Positions 20,206-31,339 of a stretch of DNA of 64,000 nt are shown here, one piece after another. Made by a program: the position numbers and the translations under genes. Source of the stretch: Zelopaecilomyces penicillatus (lineage: Eukaryota > Ascomycota > Sordariomycetes > Hypocreales > Pseudodiploosporaceae); the NCBI GenBank assembly GCA_005765155.1, contig VCCP01000002.1, positions 5,332,001-5,396,000 of the forward strand, written 5' to 3'. How positions within the stretch are numbered: the first letter of the stretch is position 1; each line of letters begins with the position of its first letter. Under the pieces are notes generated by a model, which was not told the origin of the DNA, did not search any database, and was given only the letters and a program-made list of their open reading frames with translations.

Positions 20206-21582
20206 ATGCGGTCTCGAGCATCACGCATTTCGAAGGCCATCTCGAAAGCGATTGTGCAGCCACGCGAAGAGGCGAAAGGGTTTGCTGCAAGGTTGGCCAG
20301 AGCGGTTGTGGCTTTCTTTGCGGTGTTTGCGTTGCTGCTGGAGAGATATCGTGCCGAGGAGTTCTCTACGCTGCGTCGTGATGTGTGGCAGCTGAACGAG
20401 GAGGAATACCTAAATTCCTTTAAAGAAGATGCTCACTTGTCTTCTTCGCATCATGATGCCAACTGTGCTCAACATTCTTCCACCCCTGCTACCGCATCAA
20501 CTCCATTACTACCATCGCACACCCACCGAGAACACCATCATCAACAAACCACTCCCAAACCCTCACCTCTTGTACCCGTCGGCGATCTAGGCTACAGCGG
20601 CTCGACGTTCTTCACGACTCCCAATGCAAAATATCTCGTCAAATCACTGCCGCGGCGCTTTGAGCACCAGTATTTTACAGAGGAGTTGCTGGACCCGTAT
20701 GCGGCGCACGTGCGGCGGCGGCCGGGGAGCTTGCTTGTCAGGATTGTGGATATGGTATTTGCACCGGGGAATGCATCGCTGGGGGGGTTGCTGGGTGTGA
20801 CGCCGACGCATCATATTGTAATGGAGAATTTGCTCTACGGGAAGGATGAGATGAAGAAGACGACTGTGACGGCGACAAGGGAGGAGACTACGAACGAAGA
20901 GGATAGAGGGGATGAAGAGAGAGGAGAAGGAAGTGGCGATAGTAATGATGTTAGTGATGCGAGTGGTCCAGGGTGGGAGACGTACGACTTGAAACCAAGA
21001 GACTACTTCTTCCCAGAGCGCGACATCGCAGACGGCATGCTCGTTCCCGACTCCGTCATGAACAAGCTCATTGACGAATTCCCCGGCACCGTCCGAGTCA
21101 CTCACGAGGCAAAAGCCCAGCTCCTCGAACTTCTCGAAGTAGACACCAACCTACTTGCTGAAAAGAGCGCCGTCGACTACTCCCTCTTCCTTGTGCGTTT
21201 TCCTGGGCCAAACTCGAAACAAAGAAACCCTTCACACCAACATCATCACCAAAATCCTCAACCACAACAACAGTCACAACAACAGCATCAAAATGATGAT
21301 GATGATGATCATGGAAACGTTGCGAGTGTTCCAAGTGTACCGAGCTTATCACATCCCTGGAGGACCGGGGTAAATGACATCAACGGAGAGTGGACATATC
21401 GCGTCGTAGTGCTAGACTTCTTCTGGGCCAAGAGCACGCTGAGAGCAAAGACAATGACCAGGCTTGTCAATGCTTTTAACTTGCTGGCTAAAAAGGGCCC
21501 CATGAGTATCACAGCAGATCCGGTGGAATACAGACAGCGGTTCTTGAAGATGGTTGATGCTATAGTAGTAGGAGTTTGTTGA
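20206..21582 (+). CDS. Divergent phosphatidylinositol phosphate kinase-like protein
   Basis: A 458-residue frame with the PIPK fold in order: GYSGSTFF (glycine-rich loop, about 129-136), AKYLVKSL with Lys146 as the likely ATP lysine, an EHQYFTEELLDPYAAHVRR helix, HHIVMENLLYG (hinge strand), WETYDLKPRD (257-266), VDYSLFLVRF with Asp324, and VVVLDFFWAKSTLRAKTM with Asp404 in the position of the IID metal aspartate, ending in SITADPVEYRQRFLKMVDAI. Canonical enzymes have DLKGS where this has DLKPRD, MDYSLL where this has VDYSLF and IID where this has VLD, so activity and substrate are uncertain. Low-complexity inserts interrupt the domain (an acidic one near 225-252 and a His/Gln/Asp-rich one near 337-372). 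It is much shorter than the main fungal PI4P 5-kinase (Mss4/Its3), so it is a second, divergent member. Confidence 0.85.
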   Translation: MRSRASRISKAISKAIVQPREEAKGFAARLARAVVAFFAVFALLLERYRAEEFSTLRRDVWQLNEEEYLNSFKEDAHLSSSHHDANCAQHSSTPATASTPLLPSHTHREHHHQQTTPKPSPLVPVGDLGYSGSTFFTTPNAKYLVKSLPRRFEHQYFTEELLDPYAAHVRRRPGSLLVRIVDMVFAPGNASLGGLLGVTPTHHIVMENLLYGKDEMKKTTVTATREETTNEEDRGDEERGEGSGDSNDVSDASGPGWETYDLKPRDYFFPERDIADGMLVPDSVMNKLIDEFPGTVRVTHEAKAQLLELLEVDTNLLAEKSAVDYSLFLVRFPGPNSKQRNPSHQHHHQNPQPQQQSQQQHQNDDDDDHGNVASVPSVPSLSHPWRTGVNDINGEWTYRVVVLDFFWAKSTLRAKTMTRLVNAFNLLAKKGPMSITADPVEYRQRFLKMVDAIVVGVC

Positions 21583-21927
21583 ACGTAACTTGATATCTGA
21601 GTTTGTGTAATCTCAATATGTTGTATTATGCTTTTATGCTCAACAGTTTCAATAACATCATCGATGATTTTATTGCTCTTCTAATCGCCAATATGCGGGG
21701 TATATACTGATACGTGCCGTCTAATGTAATCCACCAATACACCACTTGACAAGGCATCATGTATCCTGTCATCTATTCCAAAGAAAATTAAGCTGTATGA
21801 AATAAAAAACGCCACAAACGCCAACACAAAAAATGTTAAGTTTTGTCTAAAACTTGAGTCTTAGTTCCTCGTGTTTGCCACTCCAATAATTTAGGTAGTT
21901 TTCGCATTAAAAGACACGGCGAGGTGT
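21583..21927. other. Convergent 3' flanks
   Basis: 345 bases between two convergent stop codons, AT-rich, with no motif beyond likely polyadenylation sequence (TGAAATAAAAAACG at 21798). Confidence 0.5.
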
Positions 21928-24696
21928 TTAAAAGCTAAACAACCCACTCCTCCTCTTCCCGAGAGGATAAACAATCAAAGCGCTCAAGAACAGCCCAACG
22001 CTGATACCAATGGCTACCTGAATAACACTTAAAAGCACATTGAATGCTGTGCCATCCAAGTTTCCAGCTTGTTGGATATCGCTGCCGCCCTGTGTGCCGT
22101 TGCTGCTGGTGATTTGATCCGCAGATATTACTCCGGCTAGCAATGATCCGCCGGCAGCTAGGCCAGATGGGACTTGGACAAAGATAGCCGGCAACATGGC
22201 TGCGGCAGCAAGGCTGTAGCCGACCTTTCGCTGTTGAGTCTGAGATGGCTCTGGTGTGCCTGCTCGGCTCTCAATATCTGATGTGGGCAAAGACCAAGCA
22301 TCGGATTTTGACGATTTCTTAGAGAATCTTGATAGTACCCTCACATACCACCACTCAACAAGGTCTAACCATGCATTCTGTGCATGGTTTCCCAGTCTTG
22401 AGTACAGATTGGCCAAGATTCCCACTGCCAACGCTCCCAGCATGTTGGATATTTGGCTGTTCCCCTTGAAGTAGTCGCTACAGTAGCTGTTGACACTCCA
22501 ACCGGCAAGTGCCATTGCGGTCATTACAGGCATCTGCTTCCATTTTGCCTGATTGATGATGCAAAGAGAGAGGGCAAAGCCAGGAACGAATAAAAAGTAC
22601 CATCCCCGATTGAGTGGCCCTTCACAATGAACGGCACTCGTGGCGTGCTTGTCCATCATGCCGTATAGTGAGGCTCCAATGGTAATGCCATAACCCAAGA
22701 ACAGTGTGTATATCATGGCATAAACCATTCGGACGCTACCAGCGACGATGTTATGGCTCTGAAGCTCCAGAGAGCTACATAGGACCATGTATCCAGGAAG
22801 AATGAGAGCTATGCTGCTTTGCGCAAGTGCACTGAAGCAAAATAGTTGCCCGCCCCGAATGGAGCCTACCCCTCTCGCGATGAAAGAAGTGGCCACTGCT
22901 GCCGACACCTCAAATACATTCGCGTAAAGGTCATTGCTGGGAGCCAAGACGAGCTGAAGTAGGCCAACTAAGCAGCCTAGGAGAAAGGCAAATGGGAGAT
23001 CGATAAAACGGCCTTCAAAAGCAAATGGCGCAACGCACACAGAAGCAATTCCGTACATGAATACCCGGAACCAGATGCTAAACTTTGGTTTTCGTTCCAT
23101 GACAACGTCAAGCCGTGCTGTGGCATCTTCAACTCCAACCTTGTCATGGACGACATCCTTGTAAATATTGTGGATGTCTCGTAAACGGCCCAGGTCGACG
23201 CCCTGAGGAACCCTAACAAGTTTCACCTCGGCAGTATGAGTAGTGCTGTCGTCAAAGCTGATAATCATACAAGAGGGGAGATATAGAAATTGGCCTTCAA
23301 TCTCAAGCACACGAGCGGACATGGTCATGTATTCTTCGAGACGATGAGTTGGCGCACCGTACATCATAAGCGCCCGACATAACTTGAGAAGGTATTTATG
23401 GCGAGCGAGAATACCAGCGATATGCACGGTAATCCGAATTTTCTCCTTCTTTGGCTTCAGTGGTGGGACTTTGTCCTTTTTTATCTTTTCGCCCCACTGG
23501 TCAGATATTTCGCTGGATCCTGGAGCGGCGAACATGGATGATGATTTTAAGAGATTGGTCAGGGTCAATGATGAGGTCGAGTTGTGTGAGCGGTGATAGT
23601 TGAAGAGGCCACTTGATGGACGTCGGAGATTCCCAGTGATAGAGGAACGCCTTGATGTCGATGGTGAAGAATAGGGAGACATGAGAGGTGTTGCAGGTGC
23701 AGAGGGAGTGTTCAAGCCGCTGCCCCCAGGGTCTTTCTCTGAACCTCTGTCATTGCGGTGCAACTTGAGCAGCGATGATAGAATTCCACCACGGTAATGG
23801 GATGGGCGAGGAACATATTCTTCAGCGTATTCCTGCTCATTTGTCGGTGTTGTTGTGCCAGTGGAGATATGCGCCTGGCGGAACAAGTCTTGGCTCCCTC
23901 TGGCCCTTCCAGTATGGGTTCGCATAAGTGTTTCTGCTCTTTTCTGGTTGGCCTGTGATTGATGTTTGCGGAGCTTCCTGTGAGGCATCCGTTGCCTGAT
24001 TTGGTGATTGAATTTTGTGGCATTAGTATCGTTATTATCTGGTAGACTTTCGTCGCGGTGGTCTGTGTCATTGATGAGGGGGTCAAACGAGGCCTCGATT
24101 TCGCTTGAATTTCGTCGGGACCCAGGGGCAGATTGGGAATGAGTCCCCACAGAGACGGCCAAACGATCTGCTCTTTGACGAGCATCAGTGATGGAGCGCA
24201 CCTGGCGCTCCGGAGTCTTCATATCTGCTTTGTCGGCCTCGTCACGCTCTTGGGGTACATCATAGCTAGTATTCCGTCTCAGAGCTGGTCTCGGAGCACG
24301 TGGGAGAGCTACCCCATCAGTAACGATTGAGACGGTTTCAATTATCTGTTGCTCATCCTCTCGTTGTCTGTCGTCCTGCTCAGCTGATAAGACCTTGGAC
24401 AAAGCAAGTCTTAGCTCTGCGGCATCCGGGGCACCCGTTGGTGTGAAGGCGTTGGAGGAGCCTGGCGATGACTGACAAGAATTGCCATCTTCCGCGTCAA
24501 TCTGATCAACAATGACATCGCCATCATTTAATGGTGATGTTTTCGATAGAGTGCCTCCAGATCCAGAGCCCCCATTGTCGCTACTGGTATGCCATCCCAC
24601 TCGTTTCTTGGCCTTGAATGCTGGAGTAGGGGCACCGCTGGCCCGGTCGCTGTCGTTTGGATCACTGATCATGGTAGAAGTTGGAGTGACATACAT
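21928..24696 (-). CDS. PRM10-like membrane protein, ThrE/DUF1212 family
   Basis: A 922-residue single-exon frame. The N-terminal 420 residues are hydrophilic, Ser/Pro/Arg-rich and probably disordered. From about 422 the ThrE N-terminal domain begins (HIAGILARHKYLLKLCRALM, GAPTHRLEEYM), with FLYLPSCMIISFDD and VKLVRVPQG, a pattern shared by bacterial threonine/serine exporters and yeast pheromone-regulated membrane protein 10. About ten hydrophobic segments follow between 535 and 915, including FRVFMYGIASVCVAPFAF, LPFAFLLGCLVGLLQLVLA, FFVPGFALSLCIINQ-type segments and a last VIQVAIGISVGLFLSALIV. It likely sits in the plasma or an endomembrane; substrate in fungi is unknown. The first ATG (24696) is used; a second in-frame ATG at 24672 (MISDPNDS) is equally possible. 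Confidence 0.92.
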   Translation of the reverse strand: MYVTPTSTMISDPNDSDRASGAPTPAFKAKKRVGWHTSSDNGGSGSGGTLSKTSPLNDGDVIVDQIDAEDGNSCQSSPGSSNAFTPTGAPDAAELRLALSKVLSAEQDDRQREDEQQIIETVSIVTDGVALPRAPRPALRRNTSYDVPQERDEADKADMKTPERQVRSITDARQRADRLAVSVGTHSQSAPGSRRNSSEIEASFDPLINDTDHRDESLPDNNDTNATKFNHQIRQRMPHRKLRKHQSQANQKRAETLMRTHTGRARGSQDLFRQAHISTGTTTPTNEQEYAEEYVPRPSHYRGGILSSLLKLHRNDRGSEKDPGGSGLNTPSAPATPLMSPYSSPSTSRRSSITGNLRRPSSGLFNYHRSHNSTSSLTLTNLLKSSSMFAAPGSSEISDQWGEKIKKDKVPPLKPKKEKIRITVHIAGILARHKYLLKLCRALMMYGAPTHRLEEYMTMSARVLEIEGQFLYLPSCMIISFDDSTTHTAEVKLVRVPQGVDLGRLRDIHNIYKDVVHDKVGVEDATARLDVVMERKPKFSIWFRVFMYGIASVCVAPFAFEGRFIDLPFAFLLGCLVGLLQLVLAPSNDLYANVFEVSAAVATSFIARGVGSIRGGQLFCFSALAQSSIALILPGYMVLCSSLELQSHNIVAGSVRMVYAMIYTLFLGYGITIGASLYGMMDKHATSAVHCEGPLNRGWYFLFVPGFALSLCIINQAKWKQMPVMTAMALAGWSVNSYCSDYFKGNSQISNMLGALAVGILANLYSRLGNHAQNAWLDLVEWWYVRVLSRFSKKSSKSDAWSLPTSDIESRAGTPEPSQTQQRKVGYSLAAAAMLPAIFVQVPSGLAAGGSLLAGVISADQITSSNGTQGGSDIQQAGNLDGTAFNVLLSVIQVAIGISVGLFLSALIVYPLGKRRSGLFSF

Positions 24697-27600
24697 TCAA
24701 GAGACAGGTTCTAGAAACTGGTCTGGTAGAAATGGGAGAAACATAACATCAAGAGGGTTTTGCATCGCTGCTCAAGGGTTTATATGGGCTGGAGTAACGA
24801 CTTTGATAATGGCTGCTGAGAAAAGAGGGCCAGTTTCTCTGGGTCCAGCCCCATTCAAAATTGGATCCATGGCGACCATCTTTCATTTTGGTGGAGAGAT
24901 TGGCCAGCAGGTTTGTGACAATGACAGATGTAACTGTAATAGTCTGAGTTTTGTCAATCCATCCGGCGAGGCGAGATAAGAAGAGCTGCGTGTGGGTCGT
25001 AGTCCCGAAAGATGACCGAAGGTGGATGCTTGGCAGAGTTGCCAACACAAAGCTGACGACACCCAGCAGTTAAGCCCAAACTCTGTGCCAATGTACCGTC
25101 CTGAACGTGTGCCTTTATTTGTTCGTTTCGCGTCTTTATCGTATTTCTAATGGATTTCTAATGATTCCTGCCTGTCTAACAAATGCACTTGTTCGATAAT
25201 GGCCTTGAAAAACCTGAACACATCAGCAAGCATCATCCATCATTGATGGCCCACGGGAAACAATGATCCGGCTGATTTTTCCCTGCCCATCTCCACCTAA
25301 CGGTGATGGGAGTTTGCCACTCCGACCAGATGGCACCTCATCTATCGCCGGGATGTGCGATAGGCGTGGGTTGATTGGGTGTGTCGACTGGTTCGTTGGG
25401 ATTTGAAGTGGTGGTGGGGAGCTTGTGTGTAAATTTAGATGTGCACAGATACGTAGAATGCTCGATGTACGTATCAAGTTTCGTGCCTGGTGCTAGTGCT
25501 GTTGCCTGATAGCACCATCAAAGGTAATTGGTGACCACTGAAGACCACTGAAGACCACTAGAGATCGCTACGATAGGGGATGGAATGGATGGAAGCTTTC
25601 AGACCCGACAGCAATCAATGGCAGGTCCCTCCTGTCGATCAGCTCATTCGCCTGCTGTTTCAAGCCAAAGCCCACTGTAAAACGCCATGCTGGCTGATGG
25701 CGCTGTGATTGCCCCCACTGTGACGTACAGCCCATTGACAAATCCCTGGCAGTGGAGAGACCCTAAAGAGCACAGACGGACAGGGCTGATAAGCCCTGAA
25801 AGGCACTGAAGACCACTGAAGGGTACCGAGGAGGTTCGGATTACCCCTTTAGACCTCCTCCTCTTCATTCACATTTTGGTTGACCCGATATCCACACCTG
25901 TAGATCACGGCTCCGTCCCGAGCGTAACCGGAAGACGTCTTCCAGAGGCGCCTCAATGCAAGGGCCAGGTACATAACCCAGGTATGATGCAATGCGAGTC
26001 CACATTGCCGATAAGATGGCCCATAAACGGAGGAAGTAAAGAGTATGAACCTTGAATGCTGCCAGTTGACGACAACTTATCTGCAATAGTAGGAGGAGCG
26101 GATGGCTCCAAAGCGCTTTGGAGATGATGCCAAGAATCGCCATGCCTTATGGATCCCTTATCACAAGCCTTGTGTGGTTCATGCACATGCAGCCCACTAC
26201 GTAGTAGAGGTTAAATGGAAGAATCGAATACGAGGTGTTGGGAATCAGAGTTTGGGGTATTGAGAAGCCCCTGTGAATCATACCAACAGCCACCGTTTCC
26301 GAGTGACATATGTGTCGTGATTACAGTCACGCAAAGACAGAAGGCTGGCTTTGAAACTTCAGAAAATGCATATCTGTCGCTTGTGCACAGTAGACGCTAG
26401 ATCGATGAAAACCTTCATAAACAGATGGCAGTAACTCGTTGTGCCAGGTGAGCAGAAACCTTGGGGGAGGTAATGCAATAGGTTTCCATGGATACATGGT
26501 ACTGACAAGATGCATATTATTCATAATATCTAAGAAATAACTTAACCATATCCGTGCAGGAGGTGATGGTATGTACCCATTATTTGATGGTGACGGGTTG
26601 CTTCCATTTGACAGCAAGAATAAATTGCAAAGTCTCAAGTAAAGAACAGAAGTCAGTGGTCTTGAGATTCAACATGGAACCCGTTATTCAGCTCAGGGGA
26701 ATGCCATGAAGGTAGGTAAGGCAGTCTTCTAACCGAACCTGAAAGACATTCTCGTGGCTGAGATGTTGTCGCGGGCGCATGGCCGCATGAGACTGTCTTG
26801 AGGTGGTGCAGATGTTACTGGGGTTATCGAACTGACTACTAAAAGCTGGCGTTGGCCTCATTAAAAGTTGTTTAAAAATACCATGTTTTCTCCAAATTAA
26901 ATGGCGCCTGGTCCCTGGCGTTATCCTTTGTCCATATCTGGCAGCAGGCTTGCACGCCACCACAACGAAGCTAATAAAGCCGCTCAGGAGTACTGCATGG
27001 GGTTTGCCTTTTGCTGGAATTTTTGGTCCCTAAGTAATATTACCTACCTATACCTATTCAACAGACTATGAAAATGGTCAATTCACTCCTGAACTGTCCT
27101 AGCATCTTTGGGATCTGCATTGATGAGGTTATAAGCAGTACAAGACGGCACCAATGTGGAACATGATGTTGTGAACGTGTATCAGGATTCAGTGGTGGGT
27201 AGGTTGTTAAACAGAAAAAGAATAAAGTGGAATTTGAACAGGCGAAAACTTAGATGATTCCTTCTTTATATTAAGAACGAACCTTCACCTTTTTTAGCAT
27301 CTATGCTTAACTAAAAACCCGCCATCGTGAGTAAACTCGTCTCGGAGCCGAGAAATGTTGTATAGACCCATTCAAGGCATGCATAAATCTGCCCCTGAAG
27401 CCCAGATACACCCGTTTATTACACACTGTGGCCATCGATCCTCACTCTTGAATCCCAGCGAGGAATAAGAGAAATCAGTAATAATAATGCTGTTGTTACA
27501 CAATACTACCCGCACTCCAAAAACGGTTCGACATTCCAGTTGCCAGAGTTGATCCCATCAAGAAGCATGGCCATGATCTTCTGTTGGCATTCCCAGGTGC

Positions 27601-27982
27601 TTCGGGGTTCTTGAGCCTACTAGACTAAGCCAACGTGCCAAATCGCCTCTCTACTCAATATTTTCTTGGGGCTTATGCATGAAACACTCTTGATAGAACA
27701 AAAAGAGGTCTGGAAACTATATTCCCAAATTTATAATCACTAGGTCAGGATAGCTGAGTGGAGACGACCATACAGCTGCATAAGCTTTTTTCGTGATCAT
27801 TCTATGCCCGACTTGGTTGTAGTCTTAAGCATGTTCAATTATAATTGATTACCTTAACTCATAGCTATTTATCAGCCGTTCATCAGCCGCTGCCAGGTTT
27901 TTACCTACCCGGCTACCACGGTTTAGTAATAAAACAATCCCCAGAATATCCTTCGCAAAAACGCCTAAATCCAAGCTTCCCA
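24697..27982. other. 3.3-kb gene-free region
   Basis: No supported gene. It contains the promoter of the PRM10-like gene at the left. Short direct repeats of ACCACTGAAG occur at 25533-25557 and again at 25805-25820. 27220-27310 is AT-rich. Several open frames of 60-100 codons on both strands have no motifs and are taken as chance. Confidence 0.55.
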
Positions 27983-29370
27983 TCAGGTGACCGGGGCTGA
28001 AACTTCAGTCTTGGTACTATTCCCATCTCCTATTATCTGTTCCTCCGAGCCACACTCTTGATAGAACGTCTCACCAGGTAAACTCAACGGGTGCTTGAAC
28101 TTCTTCTTGCAGCACCCTTTGCCCTTGCTGGAAAGACTTGAGAGTCCGAATGTTTGGACGTGAGGGTCGGATCTCTTGGAACTGTTTCCGGATCTGCTTC
28201 GATCTCCGCTGGCAGCATTTCTAGCACGTCGGATTGTGCGGCGAAGCATGGGGACTAATATCGGTAGGTTGGAGATGATGATGGCGACAAAAGTCTCGCG
28301 GTGAGACCATTTCGCAGTAACGGCTGTGTCGATTGAGCCTCCTTTGAGGATGAAACCGCATCGGAGGCCGCCGAATATGGCAGTGATTAATCCACCGCAA
28401 AACATGGCAGCGAGGCCGAGCTTCTCCATGTTCGATATACGTGCTCGGAAGACCATCTGCTCATTAGGTTAGTTTACCCGTGGCTCATGCTGAAAATCGG
28501 AACTACTAAACCGTACGGGCAGGGGTATCGTCATGATGTACAAGTCGGTGCTGAGGTTGGTGCAGATCAGAGTCCATGCCGTGAGCTTTGATATAGCCAA
28601 TTGGCAGGCATCTGTGAACGAGTTAGTGAACATGTTTTCCCACAACACACGCTTAAACGTAGAGGCAAATAAGTAGGAGGTAGGTGGGCACCAAGATGCA
28701 TCTGGGAGTGACATACTTCCGGGATCCGGGTTGATTTGCCAGCGTTTATAGATGGGCAAACAACCACAGAGGATAACCAGGATAGTCGCTAAAAACGTAG
28801 TGCCGCAGAAAACGAAACCAATTTTGATCTGGGTTGCCATGTTGTCAACGCCATCACCAAGTCGCTTGTAGAAGAAGAGCCAGCAGGCCTTGATCGCCCA
28901 CAGAAGAACTGTGTAGATCAACCATCCCGACAAATGTGACTTTGAGCCGTGGATTCGCAACTTGTATTCTTCACTATTTACGTCAATGGCGGCGCGCTCC
29001 TCTGGTGTCAAACTGAATGTATGGTTAGCATAAGCTTGCTGGCTTCGCCCCCGCGAGCCAAAAGGATCGCGAGATGTATTGATTCTTTTTTACATACCCA
29101 CTGTTTGCAAGGCCGTGCCACCAAGCTCCTACTATGTAGGCGACAAAGGTCTCGGCTGCGTATAGGACCTGGTTTTTTTCAGTTAGTCAGCTGGAAGAAA
29201 CAAGTAGAGAAAGAGGATGGACGCACAACGACGAGAAGCATGAGGAAGTCGTCGACTTTCAGGCCAGCGAAAGTCTGGGTCTTCCATCTTGCAATGACTC
29301 TACCAAATCCGACGACGATGCAAATAGCAAGGTACGTCCACATCTCCACAACGAAGAGATCGACCGCCAT
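27983..29370 (-). CDS. Fungal rhodopsin-fold (PTH11/SAT4-type) membrane protein, five exons
   Basis: Minus-strand exons 29370-29227, 29168-29098, 29012-28717, 28611-28517 and 28456-27983 give 359 residues. The introns (58, 85, 105 and 60 nt) all have GT...AG ends, and the joined frame restores family motifs across junctions: VVVLYAAETFVAYIVG, ANSGLTPEE, INPDPGNACQLAISK and IPLPMVFRARIS. Seven hydrophobic segments are visible in the pattern of the fungal integral membrane family that includes PTH11-like receptors and SAT4-type proteins: about 9-27, 42-62, 100-120, 135-155, 190-215, 228-250 and 270-285. The PDPG-NACQ stretch is the typical loop before helix five. The hydrophilic C-terminal tail (about 290-359) is rich in Ser and Lys with a KGKGCCKKKFK cluster. 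No CFEM domain precedes the first helix, so it is not a full PTH11. It may be a receptor, but ligand and role are unknown. Confidence 0.9.
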
Positions 29371-30728
29371 CTTGAACGCTTATTCATAAAACGTAGAAGA
29401 GGAACGGCAGGCGCAACATTTTCTGTCGCCAGCTTCTCTATGCCGGCCCTCTGCTACCCTCTGCCCTTATCTCGGTGTTGTCTTTTTTGTGTATGTATGT
29501 TTGTATGTTAAGTGGGCGTGTATGATATGATATGTGTGTTTGTTTTGGGTTGCTCCCGGGAGAAGGGGCACGGTTTGAGAAGAAAGGTTTGAGAAGAGGG
29601 GAGTGGGGTTCAAGGTCAACAAGGTAAGACAGGGGCGAAGGGAGATGGAGACGAAGATGAAAGGTGAAAGATGGAGAAGAGGGTGGATCTTCCGAGTGCT
29701 CGGTACCACGACCCAAATATATCAAAAAATAAAAAGAATTGAGCAAAGATCTGGTGTGATCAAAATGCAAGCCACTTTTAGTCCCCTGCATTGGCGCCCT
29801 GGTCTCTTCGAACCGTTCCTGTGGTACGGTACGTTCTATGGCGGCGATGACATGGCATGAGCAGCCTCTAGAAAAGGAATGAAGAAGCGTTTGAGGGGCT
29901 GAGACACGGACTCCAGCCAAGGCTTTATGATAGTTCGGCAGATTTTGTGATGATTATTACGGAGTCGGGATACCAACCAAGTCTTCAACTCCGCTTTTCT
30001 TCTTCTCTCTTCTCCTCGGGAACCGGGGGGGCTTGCACATCGGTGACTGTTCTCCCTCCCTCCCTTCCCCCCCAAGGCGCGAAGACGTTGGAAAGAAAAA
30101 GGGCGCCCGCGCACGCGCATAGTAGCTAGATGGTGTACATAACATGGCTTAACTACTGTGAGCTAAACCCAAGAAGCACAAGACACCAGTTCCAACACCA
30201 AGGGGACCGGGGGTGGATGGGTGTATATTGAACAGCCCGTTATGCGGGGGGGGGAGGTTGCTGAGAGGGCTGGTGGAAGAGACGTCCTTGTCGTATTCTG
30301 TATACGATTGGTGTTGAGCCACATGGATGGGGTGGGAAGAGGGGACGGAGAGGAGGGGAGTCCCATGCGGCGATCGTCTGTCGAATGATGGCCGTGGAAG
30401 AGCAGGTTGAGGAGGTTGCGGCAGCAAAATAAACAAGATACGCACCCAGGGGGCTGGCACCATCGGACGGTGATCTACGGGTAGTGCTGGCACTAGACCA
30501 CGGGGGTACCTGTGCCTAGAGTGTAGTAGTTAAACAGCAAATAAAACATACTTCTAGTAGGTGTAGTGCTAATAAGGTAGGCTTCTTCTCGTTTCCGAAA
30601 GCGAGCCAAATGAGCTGATCGGGCTGAACCAGCAGTCTGGGTTCCTGGTGGTGGTCGTGATGGTCTTGGTGTGAGTGAGTGCCCGGTGTAAGTCTCAACG
30701 CCTCCCGGCAGTCCGTACCGTCATACCG

Positions 30729-30790
30729 CCGCTACGGGCCACTACGGACCACTACCGTCCGCTACAGGTCCCGCTACAGGTCCGCCATAG
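30729..30790. repeat. Degenerate 10-12 nt tandem repeat (CGCTACRGG/CC type)
   Basis: Successive words GCTACGGGCC, ACTACGGACC, ACTACCGTCC, GCTACAGGTCC, CGCTACAGGTCC and GCCATAGGCC form six imperfect copies. No coding meaning is apparent. Confidence 0.6.
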
Positions 30791-31318
30791 GCCTACTGGG
30801 CTCCTGTTCGGGATCCACTCCACCTCAGCACTGGCCTGTGCGTATCCGGGGTTTCCACTACAGGCCGCCCTCCAGGTCCTCCTACTGGCTAGATCTTCCT
30901 ATAGCGGGATCCATATCTTCTGCAAGTCCAATGCAGCACCCGTTGCAGCCCATCACAGCGCTGTTCCCAGCACTACCAAGCCCGCTATGGTCTAGGTGGC
31001 AGATGCTAAACCACGCTGGCGGGAACTCGATCCGAAAAAGTTTCACCACGAACCTGTCTTATGCGCGGTCAATGTTTGCACACATTCCCGTTCCAATGCT
31101 GGCTTCCATCAGCCTCTATTGATCATACAGTATGCGTGTATACATATGAAAAAGTGCATTACTACTGAAGCAGTAGTTCGTCTCGATGCTATGTGACGGT
31201 TCGATTCTCTCCATGTGGCTCAACTAGTAGGTAACGAGACACAAAGGGGAAGGGTTAGACATAAGTGAATGCCCTGAATATCAAATATGACAGAAGTTTA
31301 TGGGGAGGTAACTTCAGA

Positions 31319-31339
31319 GGGGGGGGGGGGGGGGGGGGG
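31319..31339. repeat. Homopolymer of 21 G
   Basis: An uninterrupted G run within otherwise ordinary intergenic sequence. Run length is uncertain in any sequencing method; such a tract could form a quadruplex. Confidence 0.85.

Noticed and set aside
31190..31220. GGTTCGATTC resembling a tRNA T-loop
   Set aside because: No A-box, acceptor stem or anticodon arm could be found around it.
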